Below, one piece after another: positions 28,873 through 38,200 of a DNA stretch of 64,000 nt. The stretch's first letter is position 1. Every line of letters starts with the position of its first letter. The position numbers and the translations under genes are program-made. Origin of the DNA: an uncultured Sphingomonadaceae bacterium (GTDB taxonomy: Bacteria; Pseudomonadota; Alphaproteobacteria; Sphingomonadales; Sphingomonadaceae); NCBI GenBank assembly GCA_947504025.1, contig CANNFX010000001.1, positions 434,001 through 498,000 on the forward strand. The letters are read 5' to 3'. The notes beneath the pieces were generated by a model. The model was not told the DNA's origin. It worked only from the letters and a program-made list of their open reading frames with translations, and searched no databases.

Positions 28873-29232
28873 GTGACTGACACCGCTGCATTCGAGCCTC
28901 CGAAGGGCCCGCTGGTGTTGTCCGGCCCGCAGGATCGTCCTGCGCCAGGTACATTGCCGATCCGCGGCGATTTGGCACATATCGGCCTCGCCGGAAAATA
29001 CTTCGTACCACATTATGCCGTGCCTCAACCTCGCCAAATCGTGGCAGGCGGCGCTGCAATGTTGGAAAAAGCTGATCCAGCAAGCGAAGTAGTCAAGCAG
29101 CTTGATGGTGGTTCAGAGTTCGGCCTACTCGATATCGAAGGTGACTGGGCATGGGGCGCACTAGACGCCAAGGGGCCATCCGGTTGGGTCAGGCTGGAAC
29201 AACTTTGCACCAAGGATCATGACACCAAATGA
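28873..29232 (+). CDS. Stand-alone bacterial SH3-like protein
   Basis: The 119-residue protein starts at a GTG. It resembles the N-terminal SH3 module of the NlpC/P60 (C40) peptidases that sit after leucyl aminopeptidase in related genomes, including LAGKYFVPHYAVPQPR, a middle SH3 segment and WAWGALDAKGPSGWV. The cysteine peptidase domain is absent: argC begins at once, overlapping by ATGA. There is no signal peptide. It could be a reduced remnant or a functional binding module. Family recall is from memory, and I have not checked it by search. Confidence 0.72.
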   Translation: MTDTAAFEPPKGPLVLSGPQDRPAPGTLPIRGDLAHIGLAGKYFVPHYAVPQPRQIVAGGAAMLEKADPASEVVKQLDGGSEFGLLDIEGDWAWGALDAKGPSGWVRLEQLCTKDHDTK

Positions 29233-30167
29233 CGCACCGCGTCTTTATCGACGGCGCTGCGGGAACTACCGGTCTGGAAATTGCGGATCGACTAGCGAAG
29301 CGCCCTGAATTCGAGTTGATCACACTGGCAGATAACCAGCGCAAAGATACCGGCGCCCGGCGTGATGCATTGAATGCAGCAGATGTCGCCATTCTTTGTT
29401 TGCCTGACGATGCGGCACGCGAATCTGTGGCCCTTATCGACAATAATTCAACGCGTGTAATCGACGCATCGACTGCGCACCGAACCGCGAACGGTTGGAC
29501 ATACGGCTTTCCCGAACTAGTCGGATGCGACACCGTCGCGTCAGCAATGCGGGTAAGCAATCCAGGGTGCTACCCTACTGGCTTTCTGGGCTTGATCGCG
29601 CCGCTGGTGAAGGCATCTCTGATTCCCGCCGACCGCAGCTATGCGGTCAGCGCAGTGTCCGGCTATTCGGGCGGCGGTAAGGCACTAATCGAGCGTTTTA
29701 CTGACGAGCCTGAAATCGGCTGGCGCGGATACGGCCTCACGCTCGACCACAAGCACATTGCCGAAATGAAGGTTCATGCTGGCTTAAGCCATGCACCTAT
29801 CTTCATGCCAGCCGTTATCCGCGCACATCGCGGCATGGCGGTCCAGATTCCCGTCGCGTTGGATCACACAACTGCCGACGCTGGCGCAATGCGTGCAGCC
29901 CTCGCCCAATTTTACATGGGTTCGCAAGTCGTCGAAGTTGCAGAAACTCCGGCCAGTGGGGAGATTCTCCTGAATGAAGATGCCGGCCCTTGGGACGGCA
30001 TGCGTCTGCATGTCATGGGCGACAAAAATGGTGATCAAGCCATGCTGGTCGCAATACTCGATAACTTGGGCAAAGGGGCGAGCGGCGCCGCCGTGCAATC
30101 GCTCAATCTGATGGTCGGGCTGGATGAAACCTCTGGCCTTGCTCTCAACGAAGCGATCACTGCCTGA
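29229..30167 (+). CDS. argC: N-acetyl-gamma-glutamyl-phosphate reductase (type 2)
   Basis: NADPH-dependent third step of arginine synthesis. At 312 residues it is the short type 2 form. FIDGAAGTTGLEI is the cofactor loop and SNPGCYPTGF carries the catalytic cysteine. The histidine region DHKHIAEMKVHAG follows. Coupled to the SH3-like gene by a 4-nt overlap. The stop codon lies inside the first of two dyads that belong to the glnB control region. Confidence 0.95.
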   Translation: MTHRVFIDGAAGTTGLEIADRLAKRPEFELITLADNQRKDTGARRDALNAADVAILCLPDDAARESVALIDNNSTRVIDASTAHRTANGWTYGFPELVGCDTVASAMRVSNPGCYPTGFLGLIAPLVKASLIPADRSYAVSAVSGYSGGGKALIERFTDEPEIGWRGYGLTLDHKHIAEMKVHAGLSHAPIFMPAVIRAHRGMAVQIPVALDHTTADAGAMRAALAQFYMGSQVVEVAETPASGEILLNEDAGPWDGMRLHVMGDKNGDQAMLVAILDNLGKGASGAAVQSLNLMVGLDETSGLALNEAITA

Positions 30168-30177
30168 TTTTTAGGCA
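30161..30177. promoter_or_regulatory. Candidate NtrC enhancer site 1
   Basis: 17-nt dyad TGCCT-N7-AGGCA. It has the TGC-N11-GCA frame of the classic NtrC box. It overlaps the end of argC. Confidence 0.5.
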
Positions 30178-30183
30178 CGCACC

Positions 30184-30200
30184 TGCCTATTGGTTAGGCA
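30184..30200. promoter_or_regulatory. Candidate NtrC enhancer site 2
   Basis: A second 17-nt dyad with the same arms (TGCCT-N7-AGGCA), and with one more matching pair inside (TGCCTA and TAGGCA). Centres of the two dyads are 23 bp apart. This one lies about 80-90 bp upstream of the -24/-12 element. The pair could also form RNA hairpins at the end of the argC transcript, but no T-tract follows. Confidence 0.5.
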
Positions 30201-30274
30201 ATCTCGGCCCCCAAAACGCATAATTCCAATCCTTGCGTAATATGTTGTCTGGGTTAACCTACGCCGGCGTACTT

Positions 30275-30290
30275 TGGCACGATTCTTGTA
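30275..30290 (+). promoter_or_regulatory. Candidate sigma-54 (-24/-12) promoter of glnB-glnA
   Basis: TGGCAC-N5-TTGTA. The -24 part is a perfect match to the sigma-54 consensus. The -12 part has T where the consensus has C (TTGC). The glnB start is 80 nt downstream. Confidence 0.55.
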
Positions 30291-30294
30291 ATGA

Positions 30295-30708
<414 letters not shown>

Positions 30709-30808
30709 CTTTCACACCCTGACTTTTGCATCGAGATGAAGCCGCACAAGGGCGGGCCGCATCTGACCACCACCACTGCCCTTTCACTCAATTCCCAAGG
30801 GACGATTT

Positions 30809-32218
30809 ATGGCTACCGCAAAGCAAGTTCTCGCAGAGATCAAGGACAAGGAGATCGAATGGGTCGATGTCCGTTTCACTGATCCCAAGGGGAAATGGCA
30901 ACACCTCAGCATGTGCGCGAGTGCTATTGACGAGGATGCGCTTGAAGAAGGCCTTATGTTTGATGGTTCGTCCATCGAAGGGTGGAAAGTGATCAACGAG
31001 TCAGACATGATCCTGAAGCCGGATCTCGGCGCAACTTACATTGATCCCTTCTCCGCCACGCCGATGATGATTCTGTTTTGCGACATCGTCGAACCATCAA
31101 CCGGCGAGCTCTATTCGCGCGATCCGCGTTCGACTGCCAAGCGGGCTGAAGAGTTCCTAAAATCCACCGGCCTTGGCGACACAATCTATGTCGGCCCCGA
31201 GCCTGAGTTCTTCATGTTCGATGATGTGCGTTTCGAAGACGGCTATGCCAGCTCTGGTTTCGCTATCGACGATATCGAACTGCCGACCAACACCGGTAAA
31301 GAATATGAGGGCGGTAATTTGGCACACCGCCCGCGCGCCAAGGGCGGTTATTTCCCTGTCGCACCGGTCGATAGCTGTGTCGACATTCGCGGCGAGATGG
31401 TCTCGACGATGATGGAAATGGGCCTGCCCATGGACAAGCATCATCACGAAGTGGCCGCCGCGCAGCACGAGCTGGGCATTACCTTTGGCGAGCTCACCAC
31501 GACCGCCGACCGCGTGCAGATTTACAAATATGTCGTGCAGCAGGTTGCTCACGCATACGGCAAAACGGCTACCTTCATGCCGAAACCGATCAAGGACGAT
31601 AACGGCAGCGGCATGCACGTTCACATGTCGATCTGGAAAGATGGAAAGAACACCTTTGCCGGCAATGGCTATGCTGGTCTGTCCGATACCTGCCTCCATT
31701 ACATTGGCGGCGTGATCAAACATGCCAAAGCCTGCAACGCCTTCACCAACCCAACGACCAACAGCTACAAGCGGCTAGTCCCGGGTTTCGAAGCACCTGT
31801 GCTGCTCGCTTATTCGGCACGCAACCGCTCTGCATCATGCCGTATTCCTTATGGAGCTGGCGACAAGGCGAAGCGTGTTGAGTTCCGCTTCCCTGACCCG
31901 CTTGCGAACCCATATCTTTCCTCGGCAGCATTGCTGATGGCCGGTCTCGACGGGATCAAGAATAAGATTCATCCGGGCGAAGCCATGGACAAAAACCTGT
32001 ATGATCTGCCTCCGGTAGAACTCGCAGAAGTGCCGACGGTTTGCGGCTCTCTGCGCGAAGCGCTTGAATCTCTCGAAGCTGATCACGAATTCCTGCTGGA
32101 AGGCGGTGTGTTCACCAAAGACCAGATCGAAGCCTACATAGAATTGAAGTGGGAAGACGTTAGTCGCTTCGAAACAACGCCAAGCCCGGTTGAATTCGAT
32201 ATGTATTACAGTTCTTGA
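30809..32218 (+). CDS. glnA: Glutamine synthetase type I
   Basis: Dodecameric enzyme that assimilates ammonia into glutamine. The 469 residues include the N-terminal FDGSSIEGW, the metal-binding [20 protein letters not shown] and [17 protein letters not shown] contains the adenylylation tyrosine near residue 398, so GlnE-type control by PII is expected. The gene ends before a strong terminator, which closes the glnBA unit. Confidence 0.98.
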   Translation: MATAKQVLAEIKDKEIEWVDVRFTDPKGKWQHLSMCASAIDEDALEEGLMFDGSSIEGWKVINESDMILKPDLGATYIDPFSATPMMILFCDIVEPSTGELYSRDPRSTAKRAEEFLKSTGLGDTIYVGPEPEFFMFDDVRFEDGYASSGFAIDDIELPTNTGKEYEGGNLAHRPRAKGGYFPVAPVDSCVDIRGEMVSTMMEMGLPMDKHHHEVAAAQHELGITFGELTTTADRVQIYKYVVQQVAHAYGKTATFMPKPIKDDNGSGMHVHMSIWKDGKNTFAGNGYAGLSDTCLHYIGGVIKHAKACNAFTNPTTNSYKRLVPGFEAPVLLAYSARNRSASCRIPYGAGDKAKRVEFRFPDPLANPYLSSAALLMAGLDGIKNKIHPGEAMDKNLYDLPPVELAEVPTVCGSLREALESLEADHEFLLEGGVFTKDQIEAYIELKWEDVSRFETTPSPVEFDMYYSS

Positions 32219-32231
32219 TCTGAGAGTTGCA

Positions 32232-32245
32232 GGCCTCTAGAGGCC
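32232..32245. repeat. Perfect 14-bp palindrome after glnA
   Basis: GGCCTCTAGAGGCC lies between the glnA stop and its terminator. It may simply add a small hairpin to the 3' end of the transcript. Confidence 0.5.
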
Positions 32246-32260
32246 GCCGATCACCGAGAG

Positions 32261-32293
32261 GGGGCGTCCAGGAAACTGGGCGCCCCTTTCGTG
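32261..32293 (+). terminator. Rho-independent terminator of glnBA
   Basis: An 11-nt stem (GGGGCGTCCAG and CTGGGCGCCCC, one G-T pair) closes a GAAA tetraloop, followed by the T-rich TTTCGTGTT. Confidence 0.88.
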
Positions 32294-32311
32294 TTGTAAG
32301 AAGTCCGGTAA

Positions 32312-33499
32312 CTAGAGCTTTCTCGCAATCTCTCGAAAGAGTTGAACAGCTTCGAACTCGTGCTGTTTGAAATTTTCATCAGAGCTGGTCTTTACAATGA
32401 CCACATTCGCATCCGGATTGACATAAATAATCTGTCCCCAAATCCCGATCGCGGCGAAGTCATTTGAAGAGCCGCGCGGTAACCACCATTGATATTGATA
32501 ACCCCAGTCGCCGTAAATTTCTCCGCGCTGCAAATAGTCTTTGTCAGGCGTAAGAGCCTTTTCCACCCAGCGCTCTGAGACAATCCTTCGATCTCTATAT
32601 TTCCCTTTGTTCAGAAAGATTAAACCCAACTTTGCAAAATCCCGTGCAGTTGCATTCAAGCTCATAAAGCCAAGTTCGGTACCGTATAGATCAGTACTCC
32701 AAAATCCGTCGTGAGACATGCCCATTGGATGCCATATTTTTTGTTCCAGCGTCTCAGATACATCCTGTTTGTAGACGTTGCGCAGAAGCATCGTCAGAGC
32801 TTGTGTATTCAAGCTTGAATAGTAAAATTGACTGCCGGCTTTGCCCTTTGACCCATAGCTTGCTGCAACTCGATTCAGTGGCTGCATATATATGAACAAC
32901 CGGTCGAATATCTTATATGCATCCGATTGTTCATCACCGTAATCTTCAGAAAAATCGATACCTGATGACATCTGCAAGATGTGAGAGATACGCACGCCTT
33001 TGAAACCGGAATCATCCAATTCAGGCACATATTTTGTGATTGGATCATCTACACTATCAATCAGCCCTTCATCGATCGCTATACCAACCAATGTTGATAC
33101 AAAAGATTTTGCGACAGAGAATGAAGTTGCTGTACTTTCCTTGTTATTCCCCTTGTAATAATTCTCGGAAACAATTTTCCCGTCTTTAATGATTAGCAGG
33201 CCAGTCGTCTGTGATCGTTGAATAAATTCGTCGCGATTTCTTTGGACACCGTCGATCACATAGGTCTCTGCGATAGCCGATTCAATTTTTTCGAATTCAA
33301 GGGGGGCCGGGGATTTTGCGATTTTGTTAGAAGGGAAAATAGCGTCCATATGCGCGAAATTATGTGCTCGTTTATCCGGGGCGAATAGCGTCAACTTGGG
33401 TTCGACATAACGCGTCCATGTGATGCCCGATATAATAGCTAGCCCGACCATTATGGATGCCAATATCAAGAGCCTCTTCCTCAATGCTAATCTCACCAT
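32312..33499 (-). CDS. Membrane-anchored serine hydrolase, class C beta-lactamase fold
   Basis: The 395-residue protein has one N-terminal membrane helix (about 9-27) and a periplasmic domain with SxxK at Ser128-Val-Ala-Lys131 (SFSVAKS) and a YSS motif in FYYSSLNTQ, which replaces YxN. Related proteins are esterases, D-aminopeptidases or PBP-like hydrolases. True beta-lactamase activity is not implied. I chose the ATG at 33499 because GGAG precedes it at a good distance. The ATG at 33511 has none. Codon use is clearly AT-richer than in its neighbours, which suggests transfer. Confidence 0.88.
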   Translation of the reverse strand: MVRLALRKRLLILASIMVGLAIISGITWTRYVEPKLTLFAPDKRAHNFAHMDAIFPSNKIAKSPAPLEFEKIESAIAETYVIDGVQRNRDEFIQRSQTTGLLIIKDGKIVSENYYKGNNKESTATSFSVAKSFVSTLVGIAIDEGLIDSVDDPITKYVPELDDSGFKGVRISHILQMSSGIDFSEDYGDEQSDAYKIFDRLFIYMQPLNRVAASYGSKGKAGSQFYYSSLNTQALTMLLRNVYKQDVSETLEQKIWHPMGMSHDGFWSTDLYGTELGFMSLNATARDFAKLGLIFLNKGKYRDRRIVSERWVEKALTPDKDYLQRGEIYGDWGYQYQWWLPRGSSNDFAAIGIWGQIIYVNPDANVVIVKTSSDENFKQHEFEAVQLFREIARKL

Positions 33500-33580
33500 T
33501 CCTAACTCCATATCTAATACAACAACCCATCATTTTGTTATTACGCTAAACAACGAATTATGATCGCAAAAAAATTGACC

Positions 33581-33865
33581 TCAGCAGCACTCCAGCCAAT
33601 CTGATATTTGCTTAACAAAGCTCCGCACTTGCTGCTCATTCACGCGGTAATATACTTCCTTGTCGCGTTTCTCGGACAACAGAACGCCAGACCTTTTGAG
33701 AATTGCTAGATGCTGTGATGCCGTTGATATCGCGATATTAGATTTCCGCGCCACATCGCCCACAGTATGTTCTTGCTTGTCCGCAAAAAGGCTGAAGACA
33801 ATAGTTTGGCGGTTTTCATTGGCCAGGCCTTTGAAAAAGAGCAGTAAATTTTCATTCTGTTCCAT
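33581..33865 (-). CDS. ArsR-family winged-helix regulator
   Basis: The 94-residue repressor-type protein contains the recognition helix region NIAISTASQHLAILKRSG and the wing LLSEKRDKEVYYRV. The ATG at 33865 gives the usual start (MEQNENLLLFFKGLANENR). An upstream ATG at 33883 lies inside an inverted repeat that looks like the operator, so it is unlikely to be the start. The metal-binding cysteines of classical ArsR are absent, and the only cysteines are the last two residues. The inducer is unknown. It is upstream of the serine hydrolase on the same strand, and both are AT-rich. Confidence 0.88.
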   Translation of the reverse strand: MEQNENLLLFFKGLANENRQTIVFSLFADKQEHTVGDVARKSNIAISTASQHLAILKRSGVLLSEKRDKEVYYRVNEQQVRSFVKQISDWLECC

Positions 33866-33880
33866 AACTGCCAGACCTTT

Positions 33881-33902
33881 CATTTCGCGAAATAACGAAA
33901 TG
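33881..33902. promoter_or_regulatory. Inverted repeat before the ArsR gene, likely autoregulatory operator
   Basis: Perfect 7-nt arms CATTTCG and CGAAATG separated by 8 nt, 16 nt upstream of the start codon. The geometry fits ArsR-family dimers, which bind short dyads at their own promoters. Confidence 0.55.
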
Positions 33903-34242
33903 ATTAGATTTGTCAACAGGGCGGCCATGACTCCCAGTCAGGCATTTTCGCAGCAAACTCAAAGCCGTCTTTGGCCCAGACTGACCATGTAACGCCATTT
34001 GTCCTGGCAAATTTCCAGCAGGCCTTGCTACGATGCGACAGGCTAAGGAGCGGGCACAACAGAACTCTACCGCTGCATCAGCACAATCATAAGGATTGGC
34101 GCAGCGACCAGCCCGACAAGCAATCCCGCCCCAACAAAAAACCATTTTCCTACTCCGCATAATCCTGCCTATTTGCTCCACCTCGATTCCCCCAGCCGAG
34201 GTGTATTATGAAATATCCAAAAATCCGCGATAGGATGTTACC
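33903..34242. other. Non-coding stretch with a possible broken small ORF
   Basis: About 340 nt between the ArsR gene and the small membrane protein gene. I see a 13-nt dyad TGACT-CCC-AGTCA at 33928-33940. On the minus strand between about 34181 and 34070 a short ORF starts well and then appears to need a one-base shift to continue as a membrane helix (see findings). No other credible gene is visible. Confidence 0.5.
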
Positions 34243-34593
34243 ATGAGCGAGGCCGCACCCGGCCTGCTCCGCGAACTCGCCCAAAAGCACAAAGATGCAT
34301 TGATCATAGCCGGTGTAGTAATCGCCGCGACCGCGAGTAGCGGCAATTTGGCGCTCAATGCCGATCTGCCAACCGAGAGCAGTAATTCTGCAATCCGTGT
34401 GACTTTGTCTGAAATCGAGCAGCGCCTTGCCATTATTGAACAGAACATAGGTGCGTTGGGCAGATGGCAGTCAGACAAGGACGCGCAATTGGACGGACGC
34501 CGCGCTTTCATGTCCTGCGCTATGCAGCAAATTCAAGAAAACCGCCGTGCTACCAATGCAGAGCGAACATGCGATTTACAGGTGCCACGGTGA
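34243..34593 (+). CDS. Small membrane protein coupled to lysozyme, holin- or spanin-like
   Basis: The 116-residue protein has one hydrophobic helix (about 19-38, LIIAGVVIAATASSGNLAL) after a short charged N-terminus, then a helical, probably coiled-coil, C-terminal half (IRVTLSEIEQRLAIIEQN). I do not recognise a family. The stop overlaps the lysozyme GTG start (GTGA), so the two are translationally coupled. Its position suggests a lysis-accessory protein from a phage or gene transfer agent, but that is inference. An AGGATG ribosome-binding site precedes the ATG. Confidence 0.72.
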   Translation: MSEAAPGLLRELAQKHKDALIIAGVVIAATASSGNLALNADLPTESSNSAIRVTLSEIEQRLAIIEQNIGALGRWQSDKDAQLDGRRAFMSCAMQQIQENRRATNAERTCDLQVPR

Positions 34594-35207
34594 ACGCCCC
34601 ATCGGTAAGCATGCCGCGCAAGACTGTGTTCGATATCATGCGCCGGATAATTGGGCGCGGATTGCGTCAGCACGAGGTCGAACAACTTGACCGTGCGCTT
34701 GATTGCGCTGGAGGCGACGACGCGGCTTGCGCGACCTCCCCGGCGCACGCGATCGGCCAGAAAGGCATTGCGCTAATTAAGCAATTCGAAGGCTGCGCCT
34801 CGGTGCGCGCTGACGGATTGGTGGAAGCATATCCCGACCCGGCAAGCGGCGGGGCCCCCTGGACTATCGGGTGGGGAACAACGGGCCAGGATATCCAGCC
34901 TGGTACAGTCTGGACACGCAAGGAGTGCGACAGCAGACTTGCAAGCGATCTTGTACGCTATGCGGATGATGTCGCTCGCGCGTTGGGCCAAGCGGCAACG
35001 ACGCAGGACCAGTTCGATGCGCTAGTCTCGTTCCATTACAACACCGGTGCGGTCGGCCGCGCCACTCTGACCAAGCGCCATATTGCAGGTGACTATGCCG
35101 GTGCGGCTCGTGAATTTGCCCGCTGGAACAAAGCAGCGGGGCAAACCCTCAAAGGGCTGAGCCGCAGACGAGCAGCAGAGGCCGCGTTATATCTGGGAAA
35201 TCAGTAA
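34590..35207 (+). CDS. Phage-type lysozyme (glycoside hydrolase family 24)
   Basis: The 205-residue endolysin-like muramidase matches T4 lysozyme at its catalytic triad: Glu67 in QFEGC, Asp83 in AYPDP and Thr92 in WTIGWG. QFDALVSFHYNTGA is also typical. About 50 residues with a short amphipathic helix precede the domain. I see no signal peptide, as in holin-dependent lysozymes. The GTG start overlaps the upstream membrane protein stop. The last 7 nt overlap the convergent tamB gene. It is probably a prophage or gene-transfer-agent relic, or a domesticated copy. Confidence 0.93.
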   Translation: MNAPSVSMPRKTVFDIMRRIIGRGLRQHEVEQLDRALDCAGGDDAACATSPAHAIGQKGIALIKQFEGCASVRADGLVEAYPDPASGGAPWTIGWGTTGQDIQPGTVWTRKECDSRLASDLVRYADDVARALGQAATTQDQFDALVSFHYNTGAVGRATLTKRHIAGDYAGAAREFARWNKAAGQTLKGLSRRRAAEAALYLGNQ

Positions 35208-38200
35208 TCCCTGCTTATCTCCGCGTTTACGCTTTGGCGTCCGACGGTCGAAACCGCTGCAAGTAGTGAGAGCCAGCGGGTCACACGAAACTCAAGCTCA
35301 GTAGCACTATAACCGCGGCCATCAGTGATGATTTCGACGTAGAACTTGCGTCCAAAATTCTTACCCAACGCCACACCTGTTTGACGATTCAACGCAGGGT
35401 CGGCGCCGACAATCCGCAACCGATCGAGCCCGATGGCCGTACGCAGCGAGTTGATCGGATCAAGCCCACCTCCGCCGTCGCCGCGGAGCGAAGCCAACGC
35501 AGTCCCAAGCTGTAGCGCATCGGTTGCCGAAAGCGTCGTGATCGAACCACCAAACAGAAGCCTCGCAAGCAACTCTTCCTCGGGTAAAGCGGGAGTCGAA
35601 CTGAAGGTAATTTCGGGCGACTGAGCATTGCCGGTTACAGCAACCTGTACATCGAGCCCGTCAGCCTCTGTCTCCGCCAAAATGTCCAGACGCGGATCGA
35701 CCGGCCCGCTGGCATCAAAGGCGATCCGGCCGCGAGTCAGTTCAAACCGCGTTCCGGCGAAGCTATAATCCCCGCGTACAACACGCGCTTCGCCGCCAAT
35801 ACGCGGATCTGAAGTGGTACCGCGCAATCTGATATCCGCGCCCCATTCGCTATTGAGGCCCATGCCGTCGACATCGATCCGGTTGTTCCCTTTGGCGTCG
35901 ATCAAATAGCGCCACGGCTGACGGCGGACATTGACGGGGCGAACGTCGAGGCGCGTGTTGATCTCGCGCGTCTTGATATTCGGCAGCTTCACATCATCCG
36001 CCGCCGTGCCCAATTTCCACGTGGCCTTGTTAATTTTTACCCGGCCAGCAATCGTCCCACCAATGCCATTCGACATAATCCGCAATGGCCCGGTTATCGT
36101 TGCCGAAATCCCGTTCCCATCGAGCAAGCGAGCCTTGTCAGCTGCAGCTCGCAGATCGATTTTCGGGCCGCGCGGCCCGAGGCCGGAAAGATCAACTGTG
36201 CCGCTGCCCGAAACGCGCCCGCCATTAGGTGCCTTGCCAGAAAAACTGGTCAGTCTGAGCAGCGATCCGGCGAAATTCCCGCGCGCTTTGATACCAGTAA
36301 TGTCAGTGCCGGAAAGCGAGCTTTGCAACCGCAAATCGTCGCTGGCGAGCGAGCCGCGAACGCTCGGATTTTCGAATGTCCCTGTCGCATCGGCCGCCAC
36401 CCGGACGGGGCCGGTCAGGTCGAAGGCATCGACTGCAGCAAGACGCCACAGGGCATCTGCCGGGCCAGAATATCGTAGTTGAGCAAACAGATTACCGCGG
36501 CTCAACCGTTTGTAGAGATCATCACCAGACCCAAGATTGGTGACCCGTCCCTGGACCCTTCCCAAGCGGTTGCCCTTGGCATCATCGAGAACCGCACGCA
36601 TATCCATGCGAGAAGCCATCAGATTGCCAACCAGCGCCAGATTGACCGGCTGCGATGACAAGACCAACCCGGAACGAGTCAGGTTTTTCACCCGCACGCG
36701 CGCATTTCCTACCGGCACGCCAGAGCCATTGCCTCGAAGATCAATCAGGCCTGAAATCGTACCGCCCAAACCCAGATCCACAGCCACCACATCTAATAGC
36801 GATAACGGAACCTTCGAGAGTTTCATTTCCAGCTCGGCGGGACCAGCACCGCCAAAACGGCCTTCCGCAATCGCAATACCATTACCATAGGACAGCTGCG
36901 CCGGTTGTAGCCGCCAGCCGCCATCGCCCTGCCTCACAAGGACAGCGTGGCGCGGCATCGAAATCCGGCGTCCGGCAAAATCACCTCGCGCCCTCACATT
37001 CAACGCGTTTCGTTCAATATTGCCGCGCAATTGCAAGTTGAACCGGCTACCACGGCGACCAGATAGCTCGGCCACAAAATCTCCGGTTTCATCTTCATTG
37101 CGTGTTACACGCGCGGCCAGCTTGCCGATGAAAATATTGCCGTATGTAATGCCCTGAGCGAAAGCGTTACCACTGATCATATTGCCGTTATCGCCCAGTA
37201 CACCTTGCGCTTCAATTCGGCCTTGCGCGATGGAGATCGGTGTTTCGCCGCCGAACGTAGCGCGACTGGCACGCAGATCGACGTTGAAGCCCTGCCCGCT
37301 GCCGCGCGGTGACAGCGCGATTGTTCCGTCCAGACCGCCGCCTGCCAGCGCAAGCGTGCCAGTGGCGCCCGCATCGCTCAACGTGAGATCGCCGGTCACA
37401 TCGGTCTTCCAAACCTCCAGCCTGTCGATTGCGATACGTGTCGGCCCACCTTCCGGCGCGAACAAGTTCAGGTTGCCGTTGAAAGGCCCGAGGATCGAAC
37501 CGCCAGAAGTCTCGATGTCAAAGCCGTTTTCGATCGGAGAAAGCGCAACGCGGACATCCCTCAATCCTGCTGCGGGCAGCGGATCGGCAAAGATCAACAC
37601 GGCGCGCGGGCCATCATTGGCCAATTCGCCTTCGACAGTGAAATCACCATATCTGCTATGCTTGCCGTTGCCGGCCAGCGTGGTGGCTCCGTTAGCAATC
37701 CGCCCACCAAACGTCAGGGTGAGCTTACTGGCGTCCATCCGCACATCTTTAAACGCAATCGCCTCTGCCCCGCCTACACCAAATGCGCCACGAAAGCGGA
37801 TATTGCCGCCAGCAAGGTTGGCCAGCGTGGCATTGGTAACGCGCGGCATTCGCCCAATAAAATTAGCACGAAGCTTCCAAGGGACGCCGCTACCAATACT
37901 GAAGCGGACCTTCGCATTGGCATCGACAGTCCCCAAATCATCAAAAAGCAGCCCCTTCAGCGTGACTGGGCCGGCCAGTGCATAGCCACCACGCTCGACA
38001 TCACCGCGCAGCGCGAGATCGGCTGTCGCTCCGGGAAAACGAACCGCAAGATCGTCGGAGATAAGCTTACCGCCAGTATAGGTTACCGACCCGCCAAGCG
38101 TGCCGTTCATGAGCTGGGGATCAGCAAAATCGCTACCAGTTAAAATACGCTCGACAGTAGCATCGAGAGGTACTTTCCAACGCACCCCATCGAATTTTGC

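Noticed and set aside
30161-30200. Reading the two dyads as an argC terminator
   Set aside because: The stems are short and no run of T follows. The spacing and the TGC-N11-GCA frame fit protein-binding sites better, though an RNA role cannot be excluded.
32312-33499. Antibiotic-resistance beta-lactamase
   Set aside because: The protein is membrane-anchored, has YSS in place of YxN and lacks a clear KTG motif, so resistance should not be inferred.
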